From Flectonema sp. DT1601 (lineage: Eukaryota > Euglenozoa > Diplonemea > Diplonemida > Diplonemidae), in NCBI GenBank assembly GCA_964019425.1, contig OZ025783.1, positions 186,001-250,000 of the forward strand: a stretch of 64,000 nucleotides of DNA. The letters run 5' to 3'. The position numbers and the translations under genes are program-made. Below the pieces are notes generated by a model that saw only the letters and a list, made by a program, of their open reading frames with translations, was not told where the DNA came from and did not search any database. Positions 52,511 through 62,900 of this stretch are shown one piece after another. How positions within the stretch are numbered: position 1 is the stretch's first letter; each line of letters opens with the position of its first letter.

Positions 52511-54787
52511 TCAGTCTCTTAGAAACTGTGGTAGAAATCTTGTGTAGTACCTAGCGATTTCACGGTGGCCCAAGTCGGAAGGGTGAGTTCCATCTACAGT
52601 CGGGTTGATAAAGAAGTTTCTATCAAACAATTCATTCTCTTCATTAAGAAACAAGTGAAGGTTCGAATCGTTAGTTTCTCTTTTAATAATATCAATCTGA
52701 TTTTCCAATGCAGTTCTTTTATTGTTATTTATTGCCGGATCACACCAGTATGAACCTTTGTTGGTACCAGCAACAAACAGTAGAGGAGTTGACGCATGTC
52801 TTCCTCCCTCAAATGATCTGATAAAATGATAAAGGGGTTGCGTCCTTTGAGTCACTTCATGCGGACTCATATTGGGAAGACAATCGATCACAAATAAACC
52901 AGCGTCGATTTGAGCTAAGAATTCCATTACTGAAGTCTCCATTAGTCCATTTCCTGCAAACCCATAATTCAAAACTTGCCTCTTAAGATTTCTTGAGAGA
53001 ATATTAGTGTAAGTTGTTCCAGGTCGGGAAGCTACACCCCCTTGATCGATTGAAGTGCCATACCATACGATTGGTTTTTTACCATAGGCCGTGACGGAGT
53101 CAGTGCTGTAATGAGGGTCTCTAATAACAGTACTCCCCCGAGGAACCGCAACAGACAAATTCAAAAACTCATTTCTCAAAGGAAGGTACAGAGCATATCT
53201 AGCACTGACTGGAGGAAGCGTTATTGCCATAATTTGATTTTCGACAACATACTTTTCAGACCATTGCTGAAGACAATGAACAGCTCTATAAATTTCAAGG
53301 TTCTCATCATATCTAAAGAGGTCTGCTCCAGACACACCAGAATTAGGCATGTGCCACAATGGAACAACATCATTCTGAACTGAATAATTTAAATACATTA
53401 CCGTAGCATTAGTTATAAAGTGTACTGCCATTCCGGTATTAAATTGACTTAGAGAGTATACGGCATCACTCACCACACCTTTTGCTGTTTTTGGTAATCT
53501 GTTGTAATATCTTTCAGTGTTGTTGAATGGTCTGTTCATGACTCCAAGCTCAAGCTCAACATCAGTGTATACTAAGTCATCTGGAATATCAGATGGATTA
53601 TTCAATAAGGGTTCACTCATTTCTATCTTTGAGATATTTCTGTTTCTTTCAATTTTTCCTCCAAACGCCTCAGGAAACTTCAACGTTGTGTTATCTTCTT
53701 TCAATATTGTTGGAAGAAATTTTGTATAAAACTGCGTCATAGCATAATGACCTAAATCTGAAGGATGTATTCCACCAACTGTTGGGTTAATTGGTTGTCT
53801 CGGATCATCTTCGATACGATAAAGTTCTCCTGCGTAGACGTAATGAAGGTCATCCATTCCTTCGTTAACGAGATATTTGTATGAAAACCAGAGAGCTTCC
53901 CATCGCTGACGTTGAACCTCTGCTGCTGATGAAGAAGTCCAAGCTGGTCCTGAGGTAGTACTCTCCGCAAGGATGATCGGTGTGTTCGGTAACGCAGAAC
54001 GGATTTGTTTCACCAATGGAACTGCTCTCTGTGATATAGAAGCAGGATCCATATTCCATTCACAGTCAATAACAAATATCGCTGGTGTTGGTTTCACATC
54101 CACTAGGAAGTTCGTTACATTCTCTTCCATTAAACAACTGCCTGAAAAACCAAAATTCAGAACCTCTCTTTTAATATTTCTTCTGATGTGATTAGTAAAA
54201 GCGAATCCAGGCCTACTAACAACACCACCTTGTGTGATTGAAGTACCATACCAAAGTATTGGACGTGATTTATATTCATATGGAGCAGGTGTTATTGTAG
54301 ACTCACTTTCTATTCCAATGAATAATGACTCCAGTCCATTATATAAAGGAAAGTGAAGACGAAACTTTCTTGTACCTGAACAGAGTCCTGTTATTTGTTC
54401 TATTTCAACTCTTTGGGTTTGTTTTTGTGTTACTCCTGCCCATCTCCAAGTGTCATTACTGTTATCCCATTGGAAGAGGTCCAGTCCTGCCATACCTGAA
54501 GATGGAAAGTGCCACATAGTGTAGGTATCCGCATTATAGGTTCTATTCAACCACAGTGTTGATGAATTAGTAATGAAATCAACATAAAGTCCAGCACTGT
54601 TAGTACTCAGAGTCCAGATCACGTTCCTCACTCCCCACTTGGCATTCATCGGTAATCTGTCAGCAAATGATTCTAATTCATTAGCGTCAAAACCCCTGCC
54701 TCTGACTCCCAAATCCCTCACATCGTGCCATTCCGTAGTCGATGCTACCAATACTAATAAACTACAAAGAGCTATTAATTTTAACAT
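52511..54787 (-). CDS. Secreted tandem SGNH/GDSL hydrolase with two catalytic units
   Basis: Predicted extracellular esterase or acyl hydrolase. Starting at the ATG at 54787 gives 758 residues and a clean signal peptide (MLKLIALCSLLVLVAS); the frame is open 15 codons further. Two homologous halves follow. Each has a beta-rich N-terminal domain with a G-x-DL-F motif (AGLDLFQWD, SGADLFRYD) as in the GxDLY family, then an SGNH domain. Nucleophile blocks are WYGTSITQGG (S183) and WYGTSIDQGG (S579). Later blocks are NFGFSGSCLME and NYGFAGNGLME, then IDCEWNMDP and IDCLPNMSP. The Asp/His blocks are GGIHPSDLGH and DGTHPSDLGH. Both halves look catalytically complete. Many N-glycosylation sequons fit secretion. 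Substrate unknown. Confidence 0.88.
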   Translation of the reverse strand: MLKLIALCSLLVLVASTTEWHDVRDLGVRGRGFDANELESFADRLPMNAKWGVRNVIWTLSTNSAGLYVDFITNSSTLWLNRTYNADTYTMWHFPSSGMAGLDLFQWDNSNDTWRWAGVTQKQTQRVEIEQITGLCSGTRKFRLHFPLYNGLESLFIGIESESTITPAPYEYKSRPILWYGTSITQGGVVSRPGFAFTNHIRRNIKREVLNFGFSGSCLMEENVTNFLVDVKPTPAIFVIDCEWNMDPASISQRAVPLVKQIRSALPNTPIILAESTTSGPAWTSSSAAEVQRQRWEALWFSYKYLVNEGMDDLHYVYAGELYRIEDDPRQPINPTVGGIHPSDLGHYAMTQFYTKFLPTILKEDNTTLKFPEAFGGKIERNRNISKIEMSEPLLNNPSDIPDDLVYTDVELELGVMNRPFNNTERYYNRLPKTAKGVVSDAVYSLSQFNTGMAVHFITNATVMYLNYSVQNDVVPLWHMPNSGVSGADLFRYDENLEIYRAVHCLQQWSEKYVVENQIMAITLPPVSARYALYLPLRNEFLNLSVAVPRGSTVIRDPHYSTDSVTAYGKKPIVWYGTSIDQGGVASRPGTTYTNILSRNLKRQVLNYGFAGNGLMETSVMEFLAQIDAGLFVIDCLPNMSPHEVTQRTQPLYHFIRSFEGGRHASTPLLFVAGTNKGSYWCDPAINNNKRTALENQIDIIKRETNDSNLHLFLNEENELFDRNFFINPTVDGTHPSDLGHREIARYYTRFLPQFLRD

Positions 54788-55028
54788 ATTATTGTATTGG
54801 TATCTGTTTATGAAATATGAATAGCGTATCACAATTGGTACAAAGTCTTAAGTTTTTTATTTGATTGAAAAAAAGGTAGTACTATATTACATTATAAAAG
54901 ACAGTCAACCTGTTTTGAGAGAAATGGTATACCAAAATCTCCAACAACACAACACACACACAACAAAAAAAAAAATCAATTAAATCGTCGAATATAATAG
55001 AAAAGTGTAAATATGACTTTAAACTACC
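54788..55028. other. Short AT-rich spacer
   Basis: Separates the SET gene stop from the SGNH gene start. Contains an ACACAC stretch near 54950. Nothing else seen. Confidence 0.4.
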
Positions 55029-56198
55029 TTATATGAATCCGCCACCTCCAGGAATGGTTGCCAATACGTTTGCGGGTAAGAAGTCAGTTGGTTTTCCTCC
55101 ATAAAATTCATATGCTCCAAATAATACAGCTCTGACTAAGAAGTTGATGCGTTGGATACTTTGAATAGCTGAAGTACATTGTGGTGATGATGGAGTTGGT
55201 ACCATCGACAATTCAAAAATAATAATCTGACGAATAACTGAGTTCGTTGTATTACACGAAGTTGGAAGTAGATTCGAACCCAACATTGCTATACCAGCAG
55301 CACAGTCTAAGAGTTCTTTATTGGCATTACCAGAACGGTATAAGTGACCTTCACAACCAAACTGGTTTACATAAATTCTATTAAAATCTTCATCAATGAA
55401 GGAATGCTTTAAAAAAACTGAAAACAGATCTGGTTGGATTGTTTCACTTCCAGAAAGCCAACCACTGAAATAATTCAAAGCCATATGCTGCCCACGTGAT
55501 AATGATCGATCTGAAATTACAGTAAAACTCCAATCTCGAGGATTTCTTGTCACCACCGGACCATCTGATACGTGATTCATTTGATCAATAGCAGGGACCA
55601 ATCCAAGAGTATCATCCTTCCATATTTGAATTCCGTGTTGTCTTGCAATTTGTAAACTCTTCTCAGCACTCTTTTCAGTGAAGTTTCTCGCTTTACATAC
55701 ATTTTTGAAAACTGACATTTCTTCAACATAGATACCATATTCAATCGTATCCCTCACAGATAAACATTTCAAATCACTCTCACTTAGTTGAATAACCGGA
55801 GCAACATTCACGTTGCTGTAATAGTTCGATAAAGGGGTTGTATCATTTATTTTGATCAGTAGGTTTAATGCTAGTTTTTGTGTTGGTGTAAGTGTGACTG
55901 AAGAAGGTGATGTCATTTTATTTGTAACAACCAAGTCTTTTGGGACCTTAATGATAATTTCCCCTTTTTTAATGTCTCTGTCAGCCACTAGAACTCTACC
56001 CGACGTTGCTGTTCCTGTCCAGATGATTTCACCTTTTAGTGTGATTCCATTTTCTTCACAAAATTGTAATAGTTGCTGTGCTCCAGTATCAGTCGGCTCT
56101 GATCCGCTTAGTACTATATCAATCTGCTGGATTCCAACCAGCATAACTACCACAGCCATGAACAACACAATAGGAGCACATAAAACCAAAGGATCCAT
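55029..56198 (-). CDS. SET-domain protein of the SETD3/LSMT type with N-terminal membrane anchor
   Basis: 389 residues. Residues about 5-27 (LVLCAPIVLFMAVVVMLVGI) form a signal anchor. The SET-I-SET layout of Rubisco-LSMT/SETD3-type lysine or histidine methyltransferases follows: a FCEENGITL opening, GRVLVADRDIKKGEIIIKVP for the first SET strand pair, LVPAIDQMNHVSDGP in place of the family's (P/A)-x-x-D-x-x-NH core, and RSLSRGQHMALNYFSGWLSG in place of the SAM-binding Y-G-x-x-(N/S) block. The C-terminal part matches the substrate-binding domain only weakly. The membrane anchor is unusual, since these enzymes are normally soluble; it may place the enzyme on or in the secretory system. Active-site intactness is uncertain. 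Confidence 0.75.
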   Translation of the reverse strand: MDPLVLCAPIVLFMAVVVMLVGIQQIDIVLSGSEPTDTGAQQLLQFCEENGITLKGEIIWTGTATSGRVLVADRDIKKGEIIIKVPKDLVVTNKMTSPSSVTLTPTQKLALNLLIKINDTTPLSNYYSNVNVAPVIQLSESDLKCLSVRDTIEYGIYVEEMSVFKNVCKARNFTEKSAEKSLQIARQHGIQIWKDDTLGLVPAIDQMNHVSDGPVVTRNPRDWSFTVISDRSLSRGQHMALNYFSGWLSGSETIQPDLFSVFLKHSFIDEDFNRIYVNQFGCEGHLYRSGNANKELLDCAAGIAMLGSNLLPTSCNTTNSVIRQIIIFELSMVPTPSSPQCTSAIQSIQRINFLVRAVLFGAYEFYGGKPTDFLPANVLATIPGGGGFI

Positions 56199-56337
56199 TG
56201 TGTTGTGTTTAAAGGAATTCTCTTCTTAAATGTAATAAGTTGATAGAATGTGTGTGTGGGGAAAAAAGAGAAGAAACCATCTAATCTCTCATATGACTTT
56301 CCAGGAATGGAACGACAAGAGTTCTTAATGTAGAATA

Positions 56338-57741
56338 TTAACGTGCTTCAAGTTTAAACATTAAAATTGAGAATTCAGCGAGTGTTATCTTTCCATCGTC
56401 TAGTAGACCAAGACTTCTTATGGTGCTGTCAACATCTGAGTCTGTTGGGGTAACACCAAATGATTCATAAGATTTATACAACATTTTTACTTCACTACAT
56501 GAGAGATAACCGTTTCTGTTAAGATCGTATTTATTAAACTCCCTGAGGATGTTATCTTCGGATATGGCTGCGGGGTAACCTGACAGACACTTTGTTGTTA
56601 TTGAAGGAAGTTGCTGAACTCCTATATTGCTATTATTGCAATCAGTTGGTTGACCCCCCTTCATCATTGGAGTATAATGAGGGAATGATGGTGTAGGAAT
56701 GGTTACATCTGTCGATGAAAACGATTCGAATATTGTTTTTAAACCAAGCTTGTGTTGTTCACTCTTTGTTGGATGTGATGTACATTCTTCTACTGATGTC
56801 CTACCATTATGATTTCGTAACCCCATTACTGTTGATGGACTTTTTAATAACATTTCTATCAGCTCATATCCACCACAGTAGTGTCGACATGCGAGATGAA
56901 GTGGAGTATTTCCATCATTGTCTTCTAATTGAACACTTGCGTCACCATCATTCAATAACAGTTTTATTATCTGAAGAACCCGTGAGTATCGTGACTTATC
57001 TACATGTTCATCTGACAGCCCGACATGATTAGTTAATATATGAAGTGCTGTTTGTCCATTTATATCTACGACATTCGCTGAACAAAACTTTTGATAGTCT
57101 TTTAATATTAATTTAGTCGTCTTGGAACTTCCTATCGCAATTGCGTTGTGGTGTAGTGGAGTTCGATTGTTTTCATCGAGCATGTCTCTTTCTCCCATCA
57201 TTAATTCAACGTGTCTTCTATATATCCATTGACGAAATAGAGCAATATCAGAGACATCAGGAGCAGTGAGGGCTGCTATCTTCCATACTTGACATAAATC
57301 TTCACTAAGAGCAACTTCTCCACCAATTAAGCAATCAACTGTTAGATTCGAAACAGGCATTGCTGGAAACGCACAAAAGTAAACCGTTCCCTGTGCTTCA
57401 GACCATGAATACACTTTCCTCATTTTACCATCACTGTGATCAAGAGTAACTTGGTAACGATATTTTATTGGATGTTGCTCATCTGTGAATGAGGTATAGA
57501 ACGTAAGCCTCTGGTTATCATCATTCAGTCCAGCCATTTCTTTAACACTCGTAAACCCAACAGAGACTGTCAGAGATGCTTTTCTATTACCGAGCGATAA
57601 TCTTAAAAAGTAATCCTCATGTGCGTTAAGACCTTCCAACTGAAATCCTGACGAGATTGGAGGTGTTCCATATTGAGGCACTTCTTTACGAGTAATTTTC
57701 TCTGCGGTGGGTTCAACACAAACAAGCGTGTTGCTATTCAT
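56338..57741 (-). CDS. Ankyrin-repeat protein with C-terminal EF-hand pair
   Basis: 467 residues from the ATG at 57741; the frame is open upstream to 57894 but would overlap the next gene. Residues 1 to about 165 are a beta-rich region I do not recognise. Then come about four ankyrin repeats (NNRTPLHHNAIAIG, NGQTALHILTNHVG, DGNTPLHLACRHYCGG, NGRTSVEEC), a linker, and an EF-hand domain whose first loop DLNRNGYLSCSE is canonical for Ca2+ binding, while the second (LGLLDDGKITLAEF) is close to canonical. It probably acts as a Ca2+-responsive scaffold. It lies 116 bases downstream of a palmitoyltransferase-like gene on the same strand. Confidence 0.82.
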   Translation of the reverse strand: MNSNTLVCVEPTAEKITRKEVPQYGTPPISSGFQLEGLNAHEDYFLRLSLGNRKASLTVSVGFTSVKEMAGLNDDNQRLTFYTSFTDEQHPIKYRYQVTLDHSDGKMRKVYSWSEAQGTVYFCAFPAMPVSNLTVDCLIGGEVALSEDLCQVWKIAALTAPDVSDIALFRQWIYRRHVELMMGERDMLDENNRTPLHHNAIAIGSSKTTKLILKDYQKFCSANVVDINGQTALHILTNHVGLSDEHVDKSRYSRVLQIIKLLLNDGDASVQLEDNDGNTPLHLACRHYCGGYELIEMLLKSPSTVMGLRNHNGRTSVEECTSHPTKSEQHKLGLKTIFESFSSTDVTIPTPSFPHYTPMMKGGQPTDCNNSNIGVQQLPSITTKCLSGYPAAISEDNILREFNKYDLNRNGYLSCSEVKMLYKSYESFGVTPTDSDVDSTIRSLGLLDDGKITLAEFSILMFKLEAR

Positions 57742-57857
57742 CTTTAGTTTACCTTTGATAAAAACAGAACTCTTAATTAAAAATATGAACTCAGTACCAG
57801 TACATCCATCAATCATAAAAGTTAGAAACGAAGTTAGGAATAAATTAAAGAAACACA

Positions 57858-58823
57858 TCAACAGTCTTCTAATTGGGTTGTAACAGGTAACCAAATCAAT
57901 AATAAAGATCCCATAGTCTTTTTAATATGATTAATATGAGGGAATGATGGTCTTCTTGCTTGATAACAGTTTTCAACCCAAGGAAACAAAGTCCAAAATT
58001 CAAGACTACTAATCCCCATAGGAATGACAAGTACTTGAACAGATAACAAGAACGCAACGATTCCATTAATATAAATAGATAAAATAACACCAACAAGGAT
58101 GTGAGGTTCGGAGTAGCTGTCGTGGTCCCTCCGTGATAATATCCTGGTTGCCTCTGGAATTCCATCTCTCAGAAGAAAATAACCAGAGCACAGCTGGTAT
58201 ACTAATGCTAATACAAAGAATTTATGATTCTTCCTTCCAACAGCGTTATTAATAATCGGACAAAAATGATCAAAACCGACAACAGAACCACCTCCAATTT
58301 CAGTACAGCGACGGATTCCTTCACTGCGATGTCTCTTTTGAACTTCTGTAAATCGATCTGTGTCAGCTGCTTCGCTGATTTCTGCAGAAAACTTTTTTGA
58401 TACAACGTCTGAAGTAATTCCTCTATACCAACTGACAATCCAAAGTACCATTGCAATATGATAGTAAATAATATGACGTCTCTCTGATAACGTGATATAC
58501 AATGTGGTTAATGGATTCATAAGTAGTAATTCATACACTCCACATCCGTGAACTTCTTGATGATGCCACAGATACATATATGTCCAGTATTGCCATATTA
58601 TCATTGCGGTTAAGACGATTATTGTCTTTTCTCCTCCTCCTCGTAGTGACATAGGTCCACTTAAAACACATCCTCCGGTTAAGAATCCGACAGCCATCAT
58701 AAAAGCAGGAAACCCTCCAATAACTATCATCCAAAAGAATCCCTCTCTTTCGGTCATGTTCAAATGAATTTCCATAATATTGTTATGAAGTTCTGAAAAA
58801 AGACAGTGAAACATTGACAACAT
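57858..58823 (-). CDS. DHHC-family palmitoyltransferase-like protein with DHFC motif
   Basis: 321 residues, about four to six membrane segments. The core (CTEIGGGSVVGFDHFCPIIN then NAVGRKNHKFF) matches the end of the DHHC cysteine-rich domain, but the signature is D-H-F-C (D185 to C188), and the zinc-binding Cys/His of the preceding domain are largely missing. DHYC variants (yeast Akr1, Akr2, Pfa5) are active, so DHFC with its cysteine may still accept an acyl chain; loss of zinc ligands makes this doubtful. Akr1-type enzymes join ankyrin repeats to such a domain; here an ankyrin gene is the next gene downstream on the same strand. An alternative start is the ATG at residue 17. Confidence 0.72.
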   Translation of the reverse strand: MLSMFHCLFSELHNNIMEIHLNMTEREGFFWMIVIGGFPAFMMAVGFLTGGCVLSGPMSLRGGGEKTIIVLTAMIIWQYWTYMYLWHHQEVHGCGVYELLLMNPLTTLYITLSERRHIIYYHIAMVLWIVSWYRGITSDVVSKKFSAEISEAADTDRFTEVQKRHRSEGIRRCTEIGGGSVVGFDHFCPIINNAVGRKNHKFFVLALVYQLCSGYFLLRDGIPEATRILSRRDHDSYSEPHILVGVILSIYINGIVAFLLSVQVLVIPMGISSLEFWTLFPWVENCYQARRPSFPHINHIKKTMGSLLLIWLPVTTQLEDC

Positions 58824-59497
58824 GTAAAAACTTATTTCTGACTGTTAAACCCGTCGCCGTAATGACACTTTAACATAGAAGAGTTAAATTACCAACCTGC
58901 CCCAGTAATCGTTTATTTTAAAAAAAAAAATAATAATAATAATAAAAATTGTCAAATCAAGACGGGTAATTGAATTACGTTGTGAAGTGGAAATCACTTA
59001 TTCAGTGATTTGTCGAGCTCTTTCCTTTTCCTTTTTTTTTTTTGTTTGTTTGTTTCCTCAAAATAATTATAACGTCTTATATACTCTAATAAGGGTGCAG
59101 GCGGTTAGACATAATTCTTAATTTCTATTGACTGAGCAACTATGCTGTTTGATGCTCTTGTCTATCAAGAAGGCTGCAACTTGAACAAAATCATTCTGTG
59201 ATTCCTTCGACCATTCATTTAGAAGGAAGTGTTTCAGAATATGATGCGTTGACAAAGACTCTTCTTTCAGACTGGATGAGTATTTTAAAAGAAAAAATTA
59301 GGAGGTAAGAAAAGAGAGAATAAAAGAGAGTTCTTCTTAGTTTTTATGATGAACAATCCGACGGTGTGTTATTATTCTTTTTTGACAGCCTCACTGGAAA
59401 GTGCAGGCTGTAGGAGGCAGGGAGGGATAATTTCTTATTGTTCTAATTCATTCAAGGTCTCTACTTCTTTGTACCTTGATACAGTGTAGATGGTTGT

Positions 59498-59528
<31 letters not shown>

Positions 59529-59971
59529 GAAAGGGCGAGGGAAACAAGAACAGAGAATAGCAAAGCTATCTCTTACCTCCCTATGATTACCTATTACTGC
59601 ATGACAACATTAGGGATAACTAATGGCTAAAATAGTAATAACAAACTAAGCCTAACTGAAAAGTGTTGGCCACTGGGAAGAGGAAGTTTATCGATTTTGG
59701 TTTACCGTCCTTACTGTAAACTGTTTTTATCTTTATTTTTTTCCAGCTCACAGAAACAACAGCGCTTTTTTTTTTTCGTCAAAAAATTATTTTCAAAACT
59801 AATTGTGTGCTTAAAATAAAACACAAAGAGTTAAAAATGAGGAGTGTACTAATAAAAAAAAAGGGAGAGAATGGGGAAGAGAGAACGCTGCAAATCCTTA
59901 GAAAAGGAAAGTAACAGCAGCCTATGTACTTTGAGAGGGAGAAAAGGGTAAATAGAGATAAGGTCGTTTGT
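58824..59971. other. Spacer between palmitoyltransferase-like and Ca2+-ATPase genes
   Basis: Contains an AAT microsatellite near 58930, a TTTG stretch near 59042 and a 29-base T run at 59500..59528. The part next to 59971 probably includes the 3' UTR of the Ca2+-ATPase. No gene seen. Confidence 0.45.
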
Positions 59972-62900
59972 TTATTTACTCTCTTGTGGAATAGGAAAAA
60001 CTCTCGCAGTTGAATTAGACGGTCGAAGTAATGCTCTAGATCCTCTAAACGCTTGTACGACTCTGATTCTGGTGCGAAGACCGGAAGCAGCTTCGCGAAA
60101 TGCCTTTCGCATTCTACTACATCGTTTGTCTGGAACAGTCTTCTCCGAAAACATAGCTCGTTGGGTATTTCTGACCTTTTCAATCATCGCGAGTTTGGAG
60201 TTAGGATCGTCAGCATCCTGATCATTCTGATCAAGTCTCTGAGTTGATACCTTCTTCTCATCAACAGGAATACACCTCGTAATAAATGCAACTGGAAACA
60301 CCAACAACGCTAATACAATAGTAATACCCCACCTAACCCCTCCAGGTGGATACGTCTCCATGAAACTACGCGCTACTTCAACCATAAATGCTTGAAATGC
60401 CGCTGTAAACACCACCACTGGTAAGAACATCGGAGAGCGACCAAACCCTTCAAAGGGATTCTTTTCATCATATAATTTACGAGCATTGAACCAGTTAAAT
60501 ACTTGCATGTAAATAAACGTGTTGAATATTACAGTTTTTAGTAGCAATTCATTGTCTTTTTGGTGGTCTTCTAATTCAGTTGCTAGTATCGCTATAGTAC
60601 CATTTCCGTACCATGAAGAAGGTATGTTTCGATCAGTCTCAAAGCTGTTATGTTAAAATAAATATTTTTCAAAAAAAAAAAAAAGACACGACACCAACAA
60701 GAAAATCACATACAGCTCTTCTCCAGCAAAGATCATAACCAGCATTACGATTAATTGATAAATCGATCCACCAACGATAAATCTTTTCATTTTCATACTA
60801 ATAAGTGGGGCATTGCGATAAGTCGGAGGCCTGTTATTTTGATAATATTATTACACGCAGTGATATGTCAGAGCAGAGGTATTCCTAAATTCAAACATAC
60901 CTTTTGAGTAAGCCTTCGTTTGGATTCTCAGTTGATAAAGCGAGGGCAGCCATTGTGTCCATAATTAAGTTAGCCCATAGAAGATGAACAGGTGCTAGTG
61001 GTGGGGATCCGTTGCCACCTGATCGAGAAGCGTCTCGGACTGCCCCAATGAATGTAATAATTAATAATACGACATTTACTGTAAATTGAAATTGTAAAAA
61101 CTTCCTGATATTATCATTGACATTCCTACCCCACTTACAAGCCTGAACAACTGATACAAAGTTGTTGTCGAGGAGAATAATTTTCGATGCCTTCTTAGCA
61201 ACATCAGTTCCATCGTTCATCGCAAAACCAACGTCTGCGAGTTTGAGTGCCGGGGCGTCGTTAGTACCATCGCCTGTGACGGCAACGACTTCACCCAACA
61301 ACATTAAATTACCGACTAAGAGTTGTTTATCTAATGGAGAACAACGTGCCAGAACTTGAATAGATGGAAGAATCTTCATGAACTCATGTTCATCATCGCA
61401 GAAGAGTTTTCTAAAAGCAGGACCTTCCATTGCAATGCCATCGGACGTAAGGAGTCCACACTTTGAAGAAATCGCCTTTGCAGTGTGGATGTTGTCACCT
61501 GTACACATTCGAACTGTGACGCCAGCATCTTGGCATGTTTTTACAGCTCTTGGGACTTCTTCACGAACTGGGTCTTCTATTCCTGCAATACCAAGGAATA
61601 CTAAATTATTAGTCATAGGATCATCGTCAGGGAATGTTACCTGATAATCACCAAACACACGAAAGGCAACTCCAATAGTACGAAATGCTTGATTAGCATA
61701 TCCCTGGATAACTTTTCCGAGTCTTTCCTTGTCTTGATTTGTCATTTCCCTTTCATTTCCTTCAGCATCAATAAATGCCTGACAATGATCAAGAATAATC
61801 TCAGACGCTCCCTTAGTATATTGCATAGTCATATTACCGTATGTTGGATGTTGTTGTCGTATTAGGACAGTCATACTTTTCTTAGCACTCTGAAATGGAT
61901 AAACGATTTGATAATCTTCCTGCACGCTATCTCTGCAAGCTTGAAAACCACCTTCCGCATATCGTACTCTGTTCACCCATTTTAGCATTCCTCGTTCTGT
62001 TTTGTTTCCGACCCAGATTTTTCCGTTCTCATCGGCTTCCGGTACTTTTGAGGGATCAACTTTAACTTGTTTAGCACTGGAGTTAAAAGAGATGCTATCG
62101 ATGAATAATTGTAATGTCTTGTCTGATAGTTCTGAATGCAGTTCTTTACGTGTTAATGGTCCCTTGGCGTTGTAATCGTAGTCGTGCATTTCTAATAAAC
62201 CAATATGAGCTTTTACCAGTGTCATTTCATTAGTTGTTAAGGTTCCAGTCTTATCAGAGCAGATGTTTGTCGCAGCTCCCATTGTTTCACAAGCTACAAG
62301 TGATCTAACCATGTTGTTATCTTTCATCATTGCTTGCATTGAATATGCGAGTGCGATAGTAACTGATAGAGGAAGACCTTCTGGAACTGCTACAACTACA
62401 ATAGAAACACCAACAATAGCATAGTCGAGTAACAGCTTAAAATCATACGTGTCTCCATTATGAGCTGCTTTACCAATAGAGATTGCAGCTAGAGTGAAGA
62501 AAAGAATAGAAGCGACTCCTATTCCAACCCACCCAACAAGATCTGCTAAGGTGTTTAGTTTTTCTTGTAAGGGGGTGGGTTGTTTTCCTGTTCTGGTTGC
62601 CATTTCAAGACGACCACTGAACGATTCCTCACCAACGGCTACGCAAAGATACAATCCTTTCTCACCAGCTATTACTGATGTTCCAGAAATGATAAATGGA
62701 TCAACGTCGGTATCTGTTGCTGCAGCGGACGATTTTTTCTTTTCATCGTTCTCGCCCGTGCATGCGGATTCGTCAACGAGAACACCCTGACCTGATATAA
62801 AGATTCCATCAGCTGAAACGAATGTCCCTCCCTCAAATTCGACTAAGTCACCGACTAGAATCTCTGAAACGTCAACTGTTTCTGCTTTACCATTACGCTT

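Noticed and set aside
57742-57894. Upstream extension of the ankyrin/EF-hand protein with a hydrophobic segment
   Set aside because: It would overlap the end of the palmitoyltransferase-like gene. A good ATG at 57741 begins a sequence of normal composition.
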